Assembly: GCA_963422465.1 (NCBI GenBank)
Contig: OY730170.1
Span: 4,316,379 to 4,380,378 of the forward strand
Direction: 5' to 3'
Length of the DNA: 64,000 nt
From: Lichina pygmaea
Lineage: Eukaryota > Ascomycota > Lichinomycetes > Lichinales > Lichinaceae
The notes below the pieces were generated by a model that worked only from the letters and a program-made list of their open reading frames with translations, did not search any database and was not told the DNA's origin. The first letter of the stretch is position 1; the number at the start of each line of letters is the position of its first letter. This document shows positions 24,234-36,148 of this stretch, in pieces. The translations under genes and the position numbers were made by a program.

Positions 24234-24889
24234 CCCGGGGCGTAGGGGCCAAGGTGCCGAGACCAGAGCTCCATCTACAGTATCCCATCTACACCTTTCA
24301 AAAATCTTTCGATTCTGAAATCTTTTCATCCGTTCATCCTTCCTGGATGATTCATACTTCCCGGAATGTTCGTACAGTACTTCCCCGGATGGTTCATCAT
24401 CCTTCCGGACAGTCCGTACAGACTGTTGACTCGCGTACAATCTCCGATCCTATCCAGGGGGGGGGGGGGGAAGAAAGAATGATTGATATGACAGTAGTAG
24501 CCAAGCGCCGTTCAAGTGAGTGACGAAAGCCATCTCTATATTTTGTGAGTGTGTGTGTGCCATGGGTATTCTGAATTCTGCTCCTACTCCTGCTCCTTTC
24601 TCCTATCCTGCTTTTACCTTTACTCCTCGTCCTTCCACTCCAACCTTCACTTCTACTCCTGCTTCTCCTTCTTCTTCTACTTCTACTTCTACCGTTCGTT
24701 CCTACTCCCTATGTACTCCGTACTCCTCCTCCTCTGTCTCTAGAAAGGTCAAGTTTCATGAGAATTTAGAAAAAATTGTTTTGTCTTGGGAGAAAAGGAG
24801 GGAGGGAGGATGGGAAGGAGTGGATGGGAAGAGAGGGTTGGGAAGAAGGGAAAGGGGGGGGGGGGGGGGGGGGGGAAGCTGTACTGTAG

Positions 24890-25006
24890 GCAAAGAAGGA
24901 GGGAACAGAAGGGGTACATCCCGGTAACTTACGAGTACTGTACTGTACGCAAAGAAGGATGAATAGAAGGGGTACAGCCCCGTAACTTACGAGTACTGTA
25001 CTGTAC
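24890..25006 (+). repeat. 59-bp tandem duplication
   Basis: Two adjacent, slightly diverged copies start at GCAAAGAAGG (24890 and 24949), each ending in GAGTACTGTACTGTAC. Confidence 0.8.
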
Positions 25007-25830
25007 TGTGCAGTAAGTGTCTCCGACTACCCGCCGGGTTTACTTGTACGGTACCTTTCGGTAACAGTACCTTGGCTCTACAGGCACTGTACCGTACGAA
25101 TTTGCTGTATGCACTGTACGAGTACTCGGAAGCAAAAAGTTCTTCTCCGTGCTTGGTTGCTTTCTTGCCGAAGCTGCTTTGGTTCCTTGCGAAGAACATG
25201 GTTCTTTTTCTACCATACGGTGATCACTCCCCCACACTGAAAGTACAAAGTCTGGAGGACTGGCTTCTTGTTCAGGCGGGCGTATTAGGATTCACATCGT
25301 AGATTCATATCAGATGTGCAGAGTAAATGAAGATACCACTTCAAAAGACGCTGGGGGCCCGACACGGCTACGACGGGACTTGGACTGCGTAGTCCGCGAC
25401 GGCCGCGTCGTGGGCTGGGGATCCCCCTTTCGGCTACGGGAGCGTGGCTGGGACGTTTTCGGGCCGCTGCGGTGGTTGGTGGAGGCTGGAGCCGAGGAGG
25501 CAGGTACGGTGCTTGCCGTGGTATGCGAGCAGGGACTGGGACGTCAGGGTGGAGCTGGTACGGTATGCGACGTACCGTACCGGCGAGACGGGATCGTGTC
25601 GCCGGGTTCTCCGTATCTTGGGACGAGATGGACAGGACGATGGAGACGAAGATGGAGAGGCGAGGATGGGTGGCCCTCGAGCAGTTTCCATTGATTCCGT
25701 GCGAGCAAGTCGACAGCCGTACTCTGAGCAGGCGCATCGGAGCAACGGCCGATGCTTGCCGAGAGCCGCCAACCCATCCTACCGTCGGCATCGAAGCTGG
25801 ACGAGACGTCTGGCCGTGGGCGACCGTGCA

Positions 25831-27183
25831 TCAGATTCTGCGTCTCTTCTTGTTCGACCTTTGGTCTTCTTCGTAGACGCGCTTCTTCTGCATGATCTCG
25901 TCGATGAGCGGATGGTTGTGCAGCGCCTCCTCGGCGGCGCGGTGGCTGGCTTCGTTCTTGTTGAGGCCCTCGCCTCGGCCCAGGAACTGTCCGTTCCAGC
26001 CCCAGCCGGTCAGGCGGACGGCGATGTAGAAGGTGTGCCTGCCCTCGAACGACTTCGGCGGATACTCCTCGACGTACTCGAGCTTGCTCGCGGTCGACAG
26101 CAGCTTGACCGCCAGGTCTTGCTTGCTGCTCGACCCGATCGGCTTGCCCAGCCGTCCGATGTTCTCCGCGAGCTTGGGTGCCCAGAGCTGCCGCAGCCAG
26201 ATCTCGGCCGTCGGCAGACCGCTCGACGCCCAGAACGACGTCGTCGGGCCCGCTCGACCCGTCACGAGAGGCGTCCCGGAAGAGCCGTCGAGAACGACGG
26301 CGGCGACGTACGCCTCGAAGACATCCGCCATCAGCTTCACGTCGTGCACCGACGAGCCGGCGTGAAACCGCGCAGGGACCTTGAGACGCTCGCCGAGGCC
26401 GTACGCCTGGGAGTAGCCGGCCAAGGTGTGGTTGTTGACGAGCAGCTCGCGGCACTGCGAAAGCTTTCCCGGAGACAGGTCCGGATGGCGCTCCAACACG
26501 AACCGCGAGCAGATGCACTCGATGAAGGCATCGCCCAGGAACTCTAGCTGCTCGTAGCTCATATCAGCGCGCATGTTGTTCCCGTCCGACAAGAATCCCT
26601 GATGCGTGAAGACCTTGTCCAAGAGGCTCGCATCGCGGACGAGCGGCAAGGGCGGCAGATCACCCCCGCCTGTTGATCTGGACGCCGGGGAAGACGACGA
26701 CGGCGACGCGACCGCTCTCGACGGCAACGGCATGATTGCTCTAGGCCGAGCCGGCTGAACCGGCCGAGCCGCCGTCGACGGAGGCTGCTGGGTTTCAAGG
26801 TACGCCGACAGCGACTGGAGAAACCTGGCCGCCTCCGCCGCCGGATCCGTGACCTGCTTTGTATCACTCATCGTGGCTCGCCCGGCCTTCGGACCGGCTT
26901 GCAATATATCGACCAAGGCCGTCTGAAGCTCGACCAGTTTTTCCAGCGGGATTGGATCTGAATCCACGGTGCTCCTTGGACTGATCGTCACCGAGCCGCC
27001 ATTCTGGACCTGCTGCGGTGAGGAGTTCAGAGCAGCGTCTACCTGGCGCATGGATCAGTCCAGGAGCAGTAGCACGATCAAGACTGCAGGTATAACGACT
27101 GAGGGCCAGAGTGATACCTTGGCCTTCTTGCCCGCAGAGCCCTGCTGAGAGCCGTGCCCGGGAGTATCTTTCCGTTTCGCCAT
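25831..27183 (-). CDS. Ribonuclease III (Rnt1/Pac1-like)
   Basis: Exon 1 (27118-27183) encodes MAKRKDTPGHG...GKKAK. A 75-nt intron joins it to exon 2 (25831-27042), giving 425 residues. The RNase III signature YEQLEFLGDAFIE lies at about residues 185-197 and a second catalytic segment, MADVFEAYVAAV, at about 240-251, so the acidic metal-binding residues (Glu189, Asp193, Asp242, Glu245) all appear present. A double-stranded-RNA-binding domain follows near the C-terminus (FYIAVRLTGWGWNGQFLGRGEG-NKNEASHRAAEEAL). The tail NKKRRRI and the N-terminal KRK suggest nuclear location. Rnt1/Pac1 cleave stem-loops in pre-rRNA, snRNA and snoRNA precursors. One catalytic domain and no helicase or PAZ rule out Dicer. 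The gene is divergent from mS33. Confidence 0.9.
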
Positions 27184-27557
27184 GGTGTACCGGTCGCCGC
27201 GTCGGCACACGTTACCGGTGCTCCCTTGACGTTCGCGGGGGATCTTTGGCGGGGGTCATCAATTCCGAAACAGAAGGTCAAGGAGGTGGGCGTCGTTATA
27301 ATTCATGAGTCGTGGTAGGCACATTCGGAAACCGATCGCGATGCCGCCGTGGCGGGCCACGACCCGAGATTGACTTTCCCAGATGACTAAGCACGCCCGC
27401 GCTACGATAACCGGTGCCCATCGTAGTGCAACATTAGTAAGCACGTCTCGCGGTTATCGCGATTAATGAGCGCGCGGTTGTCTCAGGTCCAACGTCAGGT
27501 CGTCGATCCCAACGCGCACACCTACTTCACGAATCAGCGCAGCATAGCACCAACATC
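27184..27557. promoter_or_regulatory. Shared divergent promoter (RNase III / mS33)
   Basis: This 374-bp interval lies between two start codons facing apart and must hold both promoters. No TATA box is evident. Confidence 0.5.
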
Positions 27558-28121
27558 ATGACGGTCCCCCGGTCACGCATCCTCGATCTCGTAAAGGTAG
27601 GTGGTCTAGTAGCGTCTGTGCCGCCGCCGGCCATCGCTAGCACGAGGGTTGACCGCCAGGGCTTTAGGTCCAATGCCGAATCTTCGGTGCCACCTTCAAC
27701 CCAGACCGGCTACGCCTGGGCACCAAGATCTTGCGTCAGCGGCTCAAAGGCCCCACAGTCGCCAGCTACTATCCTCGAAGACTCATCACACTTAAGGACA
27801 TCCGTAATCTCATCCCAGGAATGGACACCTGGGACGAGAAGGAAGAGGATCGGCTCGAAGGCCTACAACAGTGCGTCCCTCAGCCGACGATAGGCTTCGC
27901 TGTCCCCGGCCATTCACTCCCCGCTGTTCGAAGTTGCACCGCTAACGCCTGATCATCTGGCACGCAGGCTGAGATCTAGGGGCAAGGGGCCGCCCAAGAA
28001 GAAGCGGACCGCGTTAGGTAAGAGGCCCGCTGGATACAGGGACGGTCTGCCTCGAGTCAGGCGCTGACAGGCCCTTCTCTTTGCCGTGGCAGAATACAAG
28101 AAAGCCGGACGGCGGAAGTGA
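27558..28121 (+). CDS. RSM27: Mitochondrial small-subunit ribosomal protein mS33 (Rsm27)
   Basis: Four exons (27558-27596, 27668-27870, 27968-28017, 28093-28121) give 106 residues with matching phases. The protein begins MTVPRSRILDLVK, continues with VQCRIFGATFNPDRLRLGTKILRQRLKGP and YYPRRL, and ends with the family hallmark RSRGKGPPKKKR followed by EYKKAGRRK. Length and motifs match the mS33 family, a component of the mitoribosome small subunit head. The introns are 71, 97 and 75 nt, the second with a GCTAAC branch site. Being so short and split, the gene is easily missed. Confidence 0.9.
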
Positions 28122-30036
28122 TGTGTCGACGATCCGAAGAGACCGCAAGAGGTAGGTGCCGGCACGTTTCACTGTACCTCTCCCTGCGAAAATGTACCGT
28201 CGAGGACCGTCATCTGCCCCGCCGTTTTGGAACGTCTTCGACCCCGACATTCATCGAATCAATCCCGACGTCCCATCTCGTCGGCTTATCGATGCACAGA
28301 CCGAGGTCAGAGCACAAGGACGATGACGTGACGCTCGTTGTCCGTCCCGGACCGGGATCTCCACGATGCATGAGCGTCGACGATCGATCAGGAGGGCGCT
28401 GGACCGGTTCCCATCCCCGATTGGCCGTTCTAGCTTACCCTCAGGCGCCCGGCGATCCGTTGCCCGCGGTAGCCGCCGTAGCCGCGATGGCGGCTGTTGT
28501 AGCCTCGGTCGTGCTCGGTGTCGCTGCAGCCGGGGACCTGGCCGCCCCGCAGCGAAGCTGTCGTCGCGATGATGTATGTATCGGTGGAGGAGTATGTCGA
28601 CGGCGGCTCATCAATTCATGTCATTCCGATGCGGTTTTCTTCTGCTGTCTCCCACGTCATGACTCAATGACGATCGTTGTGTGGCCACGTAAGCAGCATC
28701 GGTGACTGCGGCGCCTCGTTCCTCTCTCTCCAGGCCGGTGTGCACGGCAGCTTTGGGGATCGTTCACGATCGCTCTTGCCGCCTCGGCCCATCGAGAGCA
28801 CCTGCCGAGAGGCCCCTCCATCGCCCAAGGCCAGGCAGGATGGGACCTATTGCGGAAGGAGGAACTCCCCCCGTTTCTCCCTACGTCTTGGCTGCCCCAC
28901 CGCCCGTATCGAGCGGTGCCACCCGTGGCGATCGAAATCTACTGCTGCCCTCTCCTTTGGAGTCTTCGTCGTGTCGTGCCCTCGTCTTCTGGCCACGATC
29001 GGCTCGCCGAGATCGGAGATGGGGTGCCCGACGACGAACAATCGACAGTTGGACGGGGCCGATCAGACCGATCGGCCCATCTCACCGCCTTGGGTACGCC
29101 AGCGGGCATTCTCCCGTTGCCGCCTTCCCCACCTGCTTCCCACGCCGGAGCGAGACCGGCCGGGAGGGAGGACGATCCTCTGCTCTGCTACCCCTGCTCC
29201 ACCGCGCTCTCCCTTCCGATGACGCCTCCCTTGCTCAAGGCCGGTCCGCGTATATAAGCCCGTCATTCCCACCCACCTCGGACGACGTCCCCCTCTCCTT
29301 CATCTCCACCACTCCACTCTTTCCCGGACGCCGTTCTCCGCTCTCCATCCGGTCGTCCCTTCTCCTTGTTCCTACTCTCCTTGTTGTCCGCCGTCTCGTT
29401 CCCTTGGATTGGGCTTGACGTGCCCTCCCCAAGGAGAGAAAGCCATCGCCAGACATATACGCCAACTACGTTTCAGAAGGGTCCTTCGTCCTGTCTTCTA
29501 GTCAATATATAGTCCGCTTTGTCGATCGTCTCCTTCTCCGGCCTTGTCGATTCGTTCTAATATCTGGTCGATATATCTGAGCCTTTTGTTTGGCTGCATC
29601 CTGGTCGCATGCCAGCTGCGGCGACCTTGACGTAAGAGCTCGGTGCCTGCGTTGAACGGTCCTTCACGTCACGCAAACAGAAGATCATCTTCCCTTGGGC
29701 CATCGCAAGCCCTAAGAGGCCTTGCCCTTCGGAGCAGGTGATGTTGGCGCGTCCGCACTTTCCATCTAATTCGAAAATTGCCCGGCTGTCCTCTTAATTG
29801 GCTCCTCTTGTTGTCCCTCTGCCCCTCACACCTCTCCCCCACAACCCACCTTTCCGTTCGTACCACCCTTCACACGCCTCGTTGCATCGACGTCAACAAC
29901 TGCACTTGATCCAACCGCTCGTCGTACGAGCCTCTCTACCGTTCTCTGCTTTGCCGGATCATCGGCTGGCTTCGTCAAGACTTCCATAGCTCTACGGTCC
30001 TGGGAGTGTGTCCTTGTCGCCCACGCGCACCCTTGC
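28122..30036. promoter_or_regulatory. Long promoter and leader region of the Puf gene
   Basis: About 1.9 kb with no supported gene. A TATATAAG box sits at 29251-29258, followed by pyrimidine-rich sequence to the Puf start at 30037. This pattern suggests a transcription start near 29290 and a long, CT-rich 5' UTR of about 700 nt, possibly with introns. The open frames at 28677-29418 have no family resemblance. Confidence 0.5.
29251..29258 (+). promoter_or_regulatory. TATA box candidate, Puf gene
   Basis: TATATAAG is followed by a CT-rich tract, as is common at fungal transcription starts. Confidence 0.5.
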
Positions 30037-33000
30037 ATGGTATCTCACCCGGCACTGGATCACCAAGTCGACATGGCGGCGGCCCTGCCGAATGGCTCTC
30101 CGTCCGCACGGGCGAGAGCGACGAACCCATCGAGAGCCGATGGCAGTGGCTCGTCGAGAAACACTATGGACATTGTCAACGAGATCGGACGGGCGTACCG
30201 GGTATGTTTGCGTCTGATTCTGGCGACTTGGTGGTCTTTGTCCTTGGGCCCGGGGACCCTGCTCACTGTCGCGCGCAGGAGAGCCGTGCTGCGGCCGTCA
30301 ACGACACCGCTCCTGATCCGCTGATGTCGTCCAAACTGGCCAACCAGTCGAACCGCATCGCCGCGTACAAGGTACGTCGGTTGCGTGCTTCCTGAGCGCC
30401 TTCTCCGCTGCCCCACCTCGGCCCACTCCGCTCCCGACGAAGCCATTCCCCTTCCTCGGTCGTTCCCGGGACGTTGCTTCTACCACTCGACGTTCGCTGA
30501 CGGTCGTGGAAGCAAAAGATGGAACACGCGGGCAACAACGCTGAGAACGGCGGCCCCCTGGCCGAGCCCATGAATCGTCTGTTGGCCCAACTCGCTCAGC
30601 AAGAGATGATGCTGCTCAATCAACGTGACTCGTTGGCCGCGACCGAAGCCGCCCGTGTCAAGACGGACGGGCTTGCGCACCCAGGCAAGCACCTGACCTC
30701 CTCGAGCGACGGATCGCTCTCGAGGACGCCCGCGTCGGACTCCTTCGGCGACGACGTCGACGACACCGACAAGGAGGACGTGCGTCATCTGAGCAACGAA
30801 GAGGTCCACGAGATGCTCCGGCTCAAGCGCGAGCTGGCGGAGGCCAACGACAAGATCGCCCACATGGACCGCGAGCTCTTGCAGACGCGCATCACCAAGG
30901 ACAGCATCGACCAGGTGCTGGCCTCGCCGTGCGAGCGGGATTTCCCCGAGCCCGCCCAAGTCAGCGACCGCACGATTGGAAACCTCCAGGGCAGACTCAA
31001 CGCCGCGATCCGCGGCCCGCGTCCGCCGCCGACGCGTGCGACCCAAACCTGGGGTGGCGCTGGTGGCGCTGGTGGCGCTGGCGACGCGGCGTCGGATACC
31101 GCCGTCGTGAGCGCGCCCTACGCTAGGCACTTCGCCATCTGGAGCAACCCGTCGGCGGGCGGCACCCCCCAAGCAGCGACGACGCCCGCCGTCGGTGGCG
31201 GCACCGGTGCAGGCGGCATCTTGCCGGCTCGCGACGCCGCCAACGGCTGGGGCGAAGGTCCTGCCCGCGCGCCGCTCGGTCAGGGCGACGCGCCCAACCT
31301 GCCCGTTCGACCCGCCTTTTCGACGGTGCCATCGATGCCCCGGCACCCGACACCCGGCCTTTTCAACGCTCCCGGCTTCGTCGGCGACGGCCGCGGTCCC
31401 ACGAACCAAGTGAACCAGATGAACCCGATGGGCGGCCTTGGCCCGTACCCGACCGGTCCGATGTCGCGCCGTCCGCAACCGCCCATGGCACGCGGCGGAA
31501 ATCCGTTCAACCACGGCCATCCTGGCAACATGGGCAACCACGGTAGCATCGGAAACATGGGCAACATGGGCAACATGGGCAACATTGGTCAGACGGGCCA
31601 CATGAGCAACCACGGTGGCGTTGGAGGTATGAGCAATATCGGTTGGGGCTATCGGAACGACGTGGTCTACCAGGACGGCATCGTCTCGCCCTCGCCCACG
31701 CCCATGTGGCAGCAACAGTCGTTGATGCCGCCGGCACCGTCTTATCACCGTGGCTCGAGCGTTGGTTCCGCCCTGTCGCCGATGGCGCCGGAATTCACGA
31801 CGCTGCAGCCGCAGTACAACAACTCATGGAACAGCTGTGCGGTGAGTCGAAACATCCCCCCTCCCCCCTCCCCCCTCCCCCCTCGTTCTTTTTCTCCTTC
31901 GGCTTTCTCGCCGCCCTCGGTGATCGAGGCCTTTTCTTTTGCTTCCCCTTCTCTTCACTCACGAATTAGGTCTGTTCGCCCGCTAACGCGCCGCAGAAGC
32001 CTTCGCCGACGCAGACGTACGTTTCGCCCTGCGAGCCTCTGAACTACCGGCGCCTTCTCGAGCGCACGGTCAACTGCGATTGGAGGTACATCGTCGACAA
32101 GATCGTCTGCAGCAACGATCAGCAGGCGTCCATCTTCCTGCAGCAGAAGCTGAAGATGGGCACAGCCGAGCAGAAGTTCGACATCGTCGAGGCCATCGTG
32201 TCCCAGGCCTACCCGCTCATGGTCAATCGCTTCGGCAACTTCTTGATCCAGCGTTGCTTCGAGCACGGCACGTCCGAGCAGGTCGTCTCCATCGCCAACG
32301 CCATCCGCGGCAACACGCTGAAGCTGAGCATGGATTCGTTCGGATGTCACGTTGTGCAGAAGGCCTTTGACTGCGTGCCCGAGGACTACAAGGCCGTCAT
32401 GGTGCACGAGCTGCTTCGCCGCATCCCTGAGACGGTCGTCCATCGCTACGCCTGTCACGTGTGGCAGAAGCTCTTTGAGCTGCGCTGGAGCGGCCCACCG
32501 CCCCAGATCATGAAGTACGTCAACGAGGCGCTCCGAGGCATGTGGCACGACGTGGCCCTCGGAGAGACGGGCAGTCTGGTTGTGCAGAACGTCTTTGAGA
32601 ATTGCCTCGAGGAGGACAAGGTAGCGATCCCCGTCTGTTCCCCCCGGAGAATCCTGACCGCCCGCTGACGTGCGTCTGCCCTCGCACAGCGCCCTTGCAT
32701 CAACGAGGTGCTTGCGAGCATCGACATCGTCTCGCGCGGTCAGTTTGGCAACTGGTGCATCCAGCACATCTGCGAGCACGGCATGCCGGCCGACCGCAGC
32801 CGCGCCATAGATCACATCCTCCGCCACGCGGCCGAGTACAGCATGGACCAGTTTGCCTCAAAGGTCGTCGAAAAGTGCCTCAAGATTGGCGGGGTCGAGT
32901 TTCTCGAGTGCTACCTTGGTCGCGTGTGCGAAGGTCGCCCTGACCGTCCTCGCATTCCCCTGATCGAGAGTGGGTCACCCCTTTCCCCCCCTCCTTCTGG

Positions 33001-33348
33001 TTTCGTCCGGGTCGGATGGTTGACACGCTTGCCCTCAACAGTTGCCAGTGACCAGTACGGAAACTATCTCATCCAATGGATTCTGATCAACTCCAACCCG
33101 CAACACCGCGAGATTGTTGCTTCGCACGTCCGGTGGGTGTTGATTTGCTTTACCGAGCCCTATTCTACACCCTGTACAAGCTGACGGTCGAGAGCAGCAA
33201 GCACATGGTGTCTCTCCGAGGCTCCAAGTTCGGCGCCAAGGTTGGAATGCTCTGTTGCAACCCGGCCTATGCTACCCGCCCTGGACCCGGTGTCGGTCCT
33301 TTCATGAGCCGTTTCGGCCCTGGCCGTCTCGGTCCGGCCTACCGCTAA
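30037..33348 (+). CDS. Pumilio (PUF) family RNA-binding protein
   Basis: Seven exons (30037-30201, 30279-30371, 30519-31841, 31997-32620, 32690-32969, 33042-33132, 33198-33348) give 908 residues with consistent phases. The N-terminal half is disordered, with a coiled segment near NRLLAQLAQQEMMLLNQRDS and an N/M/G-rich run (repeated NMGN, 31528-31605). The C-terminal half holds Puf repeats, recognisable by RFGNFLIQRCFEHG, SFGCHVVQKAFD, YACHVWQKLFEL, ETGSLVVQNVFENC, GQFGNWCIQHICEHG, QFASKVVEKCLK and DQYGNYLIQWIL. It resembles the Jsn1/Puf1-2 type of fungal PUF. PUF proteins bind 3'-UTR elements and recruit deadenylation or decapping factors. The start could also be the ATG at 30073. An antisense frame of 422 codons is a shadow. 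Confidence 0.9.
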
Positions 33349-34677
33349 GGAGAGGAGGCGTCGAGCTATTGGCCTTTCGGTAGACGTCTCACTCGCCTGG
33401 CTGTCAAGTCAAGCCCTTTTCGACGGCCGCCGTCTCGTCCTCCGCTCGGCACGCCCATGGCCTTTCCGTCTTCACTCGCCAGCAGTATCGCCCTTCACGT
33501 ACCCTTCATCTTTCGGCCGGCACCTTCTCGGGGCGCCAATTGACACGCGAAGAGCGTTCTTCACGCGTCATCGTCTCATCCGAGCTACATGAGCCTTCTA
33601 CTCTCGCCCTTCATCACCGTCTCAAACTACGGCTCGCACATCCTTTGCTATCTCTTTCGAATCGGTATCACACATGAGGTATCTGTCTGACGGCGTGCGG
33701 GTGGCTGGGTGAAACCGCAGCGACGATATACTGGAGTTGGGCTTGGCTGGCTTGTTGGAGGGATTGGACTGGACGGAGATGGATGCCTCCCCTCGATGAT
33801 TGGAGTTTGGCCTCACGGGCTGCGTCTTCGACCTGCGTCTTTCTCTTCCTTTCCTTGTCTCTGTCTCGCCGTCTTGCCTATTGCGCCTTGTTCGCCCTTT
33901 TTGCCCATATTCTTGCCCTTCTGCCCTTCTTTTGCTCCTGCCTCGATCTGCTCTGAGTTGGTCTTCGCCCTCCCTGCGCTTCTCTTGGCGACTGCCTTTC
34001 TTTGCCTGTCCCTATTCTCCCTTTCACTTTCCTTGAGTCCCCATTGGGCACTGCCCATTCACATCAACTTTGTCTCAGCGTGCTTTGCACTTTTGAATTC
34101 CCATTGAATCTCCCAAATGGCCCCTCTCTTCTTCCTTGATCGTGCTCTGCCCAGCTTTGTTTCACTCTCAGTCTCTTTTGCCCCCTATCCCTTCCCACTG
34201 CCCCGTGCTCTGCCTATTCTCGATCTCTACTTCCCTTGCCCTGCCTTTGATATCCGTCCGTTTGCCATCACCTATACTCTTGCTTACACCCTGTTCCATT
34301 TCTGCCGAGATGTCATCCCGTTTGCCATTATCGACGGATGCACCCTGGCCTCGCTTATATTCTTTGTTCTCTCTGGCTCAACTTTACTATTCCTGTACAA
34401 TAGATATTTGCCTCTCTGGCTGACCTGCCTTGCTTTATTTACAACACCTAGCATATATTACTTCTTTGTATATTACAATGCAACTCCTTAATACGTGCAA
34501 CAGTCCGAATTGGGGCTGTTTCATCTCATGGATCTTCTGGCGACAGCAATCGGTACCAACTATCCATCGGAACCAGCACAAAGAAACTTTCCACAGGCTT
34601 GAGACTGTGATCCACCAGCTCAGACTCCGTTGACCCAAGGACGTCGCTTCCCAGACCCGCCCCTCCACTTCCGCCTC
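33349..34677. other. Convergent 3' intergenic region
   Basis: Pyrimidine-rich sequence between the Puf and PEX39-like stop codons. A hydrophobic 124-codon frame at 34117-34491 reflects CT-rich composition and is not supported. Confidence 0.5.
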
Positions 34678-35701
34678 CTATCCCTCTTTCTGCATTTCCC
34701 AAGGCTTCTTTCGCTGCTGCTCCACGCTCCGGCTTCCTTGACCCTCGAGCACCGTGTTCGGGATCTCCTTGACGCCGGGAATCGGCGCATCCGTCTTGAT
34801 GAGGTCTACAATGTGGGAGAAGGACGTCGGAAACGCGGCCGAGGACTCGGCCACCGCCCCACCGGCCAGATCGGGCTTCGACGCCGGGCCTATCGCCTCT
34901 GCCTTCGATGACGGTGACGATACCGATGACGAAGTGGCGTACACGCCGGTGATCGCTGGGTTTACATGCTCCGTGTTCGGGCTTGGCCCAAGCTCTCGTC
35001 CTTGCCCGGACTCGCTCTTGGCCACCGAAGATGTGCTCCCGTCATCTTCTCGTTGTCGACGCCAGGCCATGTACGCATCATAGTCGATCGACGTCTGATG
35101 TTTTCTATCGCCGCGGCGCAACTTGCCTTCTTGTCAGCTCGAGGAAGGCCCATCCAACAACTACTTTGCCGCCACCATCACTACGAGGAAAGCGGCAGGT
35201 CCAAGTTCAGGCTTCTTTCAGTTTGTAGCTGAGAGGGTGGGGAGAAAGGAAAATCCCTGACGAAGAAAGGCACGTGTTGAATAAGACAAGGGCCCGGGGG
35301 GATATTTGCCTGGCGTAGTAGAAGCACCTCGCTCGTGACGTCAAGACCTCCGTTCTCTCCGGCGACGAGACAGATGCGAGGACCGTCTGTAGTCCAGCCT
35401 AGTCGTGAATTCAAGAACGTCTCAATATCAATCTGAACATGTTGTCTTCCTACATACTAGCCTAGATAGGTATGGGTACAACACTCCTCGTACGTACAAG
35501 TATGAAGGAGCGACTCGAAAGGCAGGAAAGAGCAGGGAGCGGTGCCGGTCGTTGACTGACCTGAAATTCCTCATCTCGACTCCACGGATATGATTCCAAC
35601 TGTTCGAAGATCGTCTGCTGCTCTGTTCTTTCGTCTTGAGACACCCCCTGCGATGAGGACCCGGTAGACGATGGTTCCGGTGCGAGTGGTAGCGTTGCCA
35701 T
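34678..35701 (-). CDS. PEX39: PEX39-like peroxisomal import factor (KPWE protein)
   Basis: The conserved C-terminal exon (34678-35121) has FSHIVDLIKTDAPIPGVKEIPNTV and ends in RKKPWEMQKEG. A proline-glycine motif followed by a basic KPWE is the signature of the family of yeast Yjr012c and human C6orf226, recently named PEX39, which assists PEX7-dependent (PTS2) peroxisomal import. Upstream I propose exon 1 (35561-35701, MATLPLAPEPSS...LESYPWSRDEEFQ) and exon 2 (35310-35432), giving 235 residues in phase. The exon 2-3 junction is uncertain: it would use a GC donor (CAG-GCAAAT) or a GT donor 18 nt further upstream in the exon, and the acceptor is also tentative. SIDYDAYMAWRRQRE precedes the linker. 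The family call rests on the C-terminal motifs. Confidence 0.65.
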
Positions 35702-35956
35702 GCTCGATCGACAATGGCCTGCTCCTGAACTCCAGGGAGGACCGGGTACAGTAGGGTACCGTAGTGCTGAATCAGCAGAATCTTCGATACGCACGCGTGA
35801 CACGTTCAGGCACGGTAGCCCAGCACACGGTACGAAGTACACAAGTTACGTAACCGATCAAGCCAGCCACAGCTGGTCCAAAACTCATGGACGGGTAACC
35901 AACCACTGAAGGAAGTAATTAGTCCCATAACCTTTGATTCAAGCGTGCCGTAGCCG

Positions 35957-36148
35957 CTATTGCTCGGGCGGAGCCTCATTCGTTTGAGCCGCTTCTTTCA
36001 AAATCAAGCGCTTGTAGCCCAGCCACGCCAGCCTTACTGGTAGCCGCGTCGCCCTCATCATGATCATGCTACCGATCACATCAGGGCTGTCACTCTTCAC
36101 AGTGTTGTCGGACCGAATACAGTCTCCGCTCTGACTCTTCTCATTCAA
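35957..36148 (-). CDS. Possible small hypothetical protein (3' exon)
   Basis: A 63-codon frame ends GSMIMMRATRLPVRLAWLGYKRLILKE... and stops at 35957. A 3' splice site (GTGACAG) sits about 20 bases upstream of the frame's ATG, so it may be the last exon of a small gene whose first exon I could not place. I recognise no family. It could equally be noncoding sequence between PEX39 and LSm14. Confidence 0.2.
   Translation of the reverse strand: MNEKSQSGDCIRSDNTVKSDSPDVIGSMIMMRATRLPVRLAWLGYKRLILKEAAQTNEAPPEQ

Larger units (their letters stand above)
24139..25830. other. Convergent intergenic region with long G runs
   Basis: This lies between the 3' ends of SelO and the RNase III gene. It holds G runs of 25 (24151-24175), 27 (24207-24233), 14 (24457-24470) and 22 (24854-24875), pyrimidine-rich stretches, a 59-bp tandem duplication at 24890-25006 and GTAC-rich sequence. 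Large antisense frames at 25444-26547 are shadows of the RNase III gene. Confidence 0.6.

Noticed and set aside
25444-26547. 367-codon plus-strand frame opposite RNase III
   Set aside because: It is a shadow of the RNase III gene, whose catalytic motifs are on the minus strand.
28677-29418. Frames of 181 and 238 codons upstream of the PUF gene
   Set aside because: They overlap the TATA box and the CT-rich leader, and the composition (Pro/Ser/Arg) matches chance translation.
30480-31748. 422-codon minus-strand frame opposite the PUF gene
   Set aside because: It mirrors the GC-rich PUF exon 3, has repetitive low-complexity content and no family signature. The plus strand has conserved Puf repeats downstream and consistent introns.
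34117-34491. Hydrophobic 124-codon frame that looks like a membrane protein
   Set aside because: It sits in CT-rich 3' intergenic sequence. Leu/Pro/Phe/Ser content is what CT-rich DNA encodes by chance; no splice or family support.
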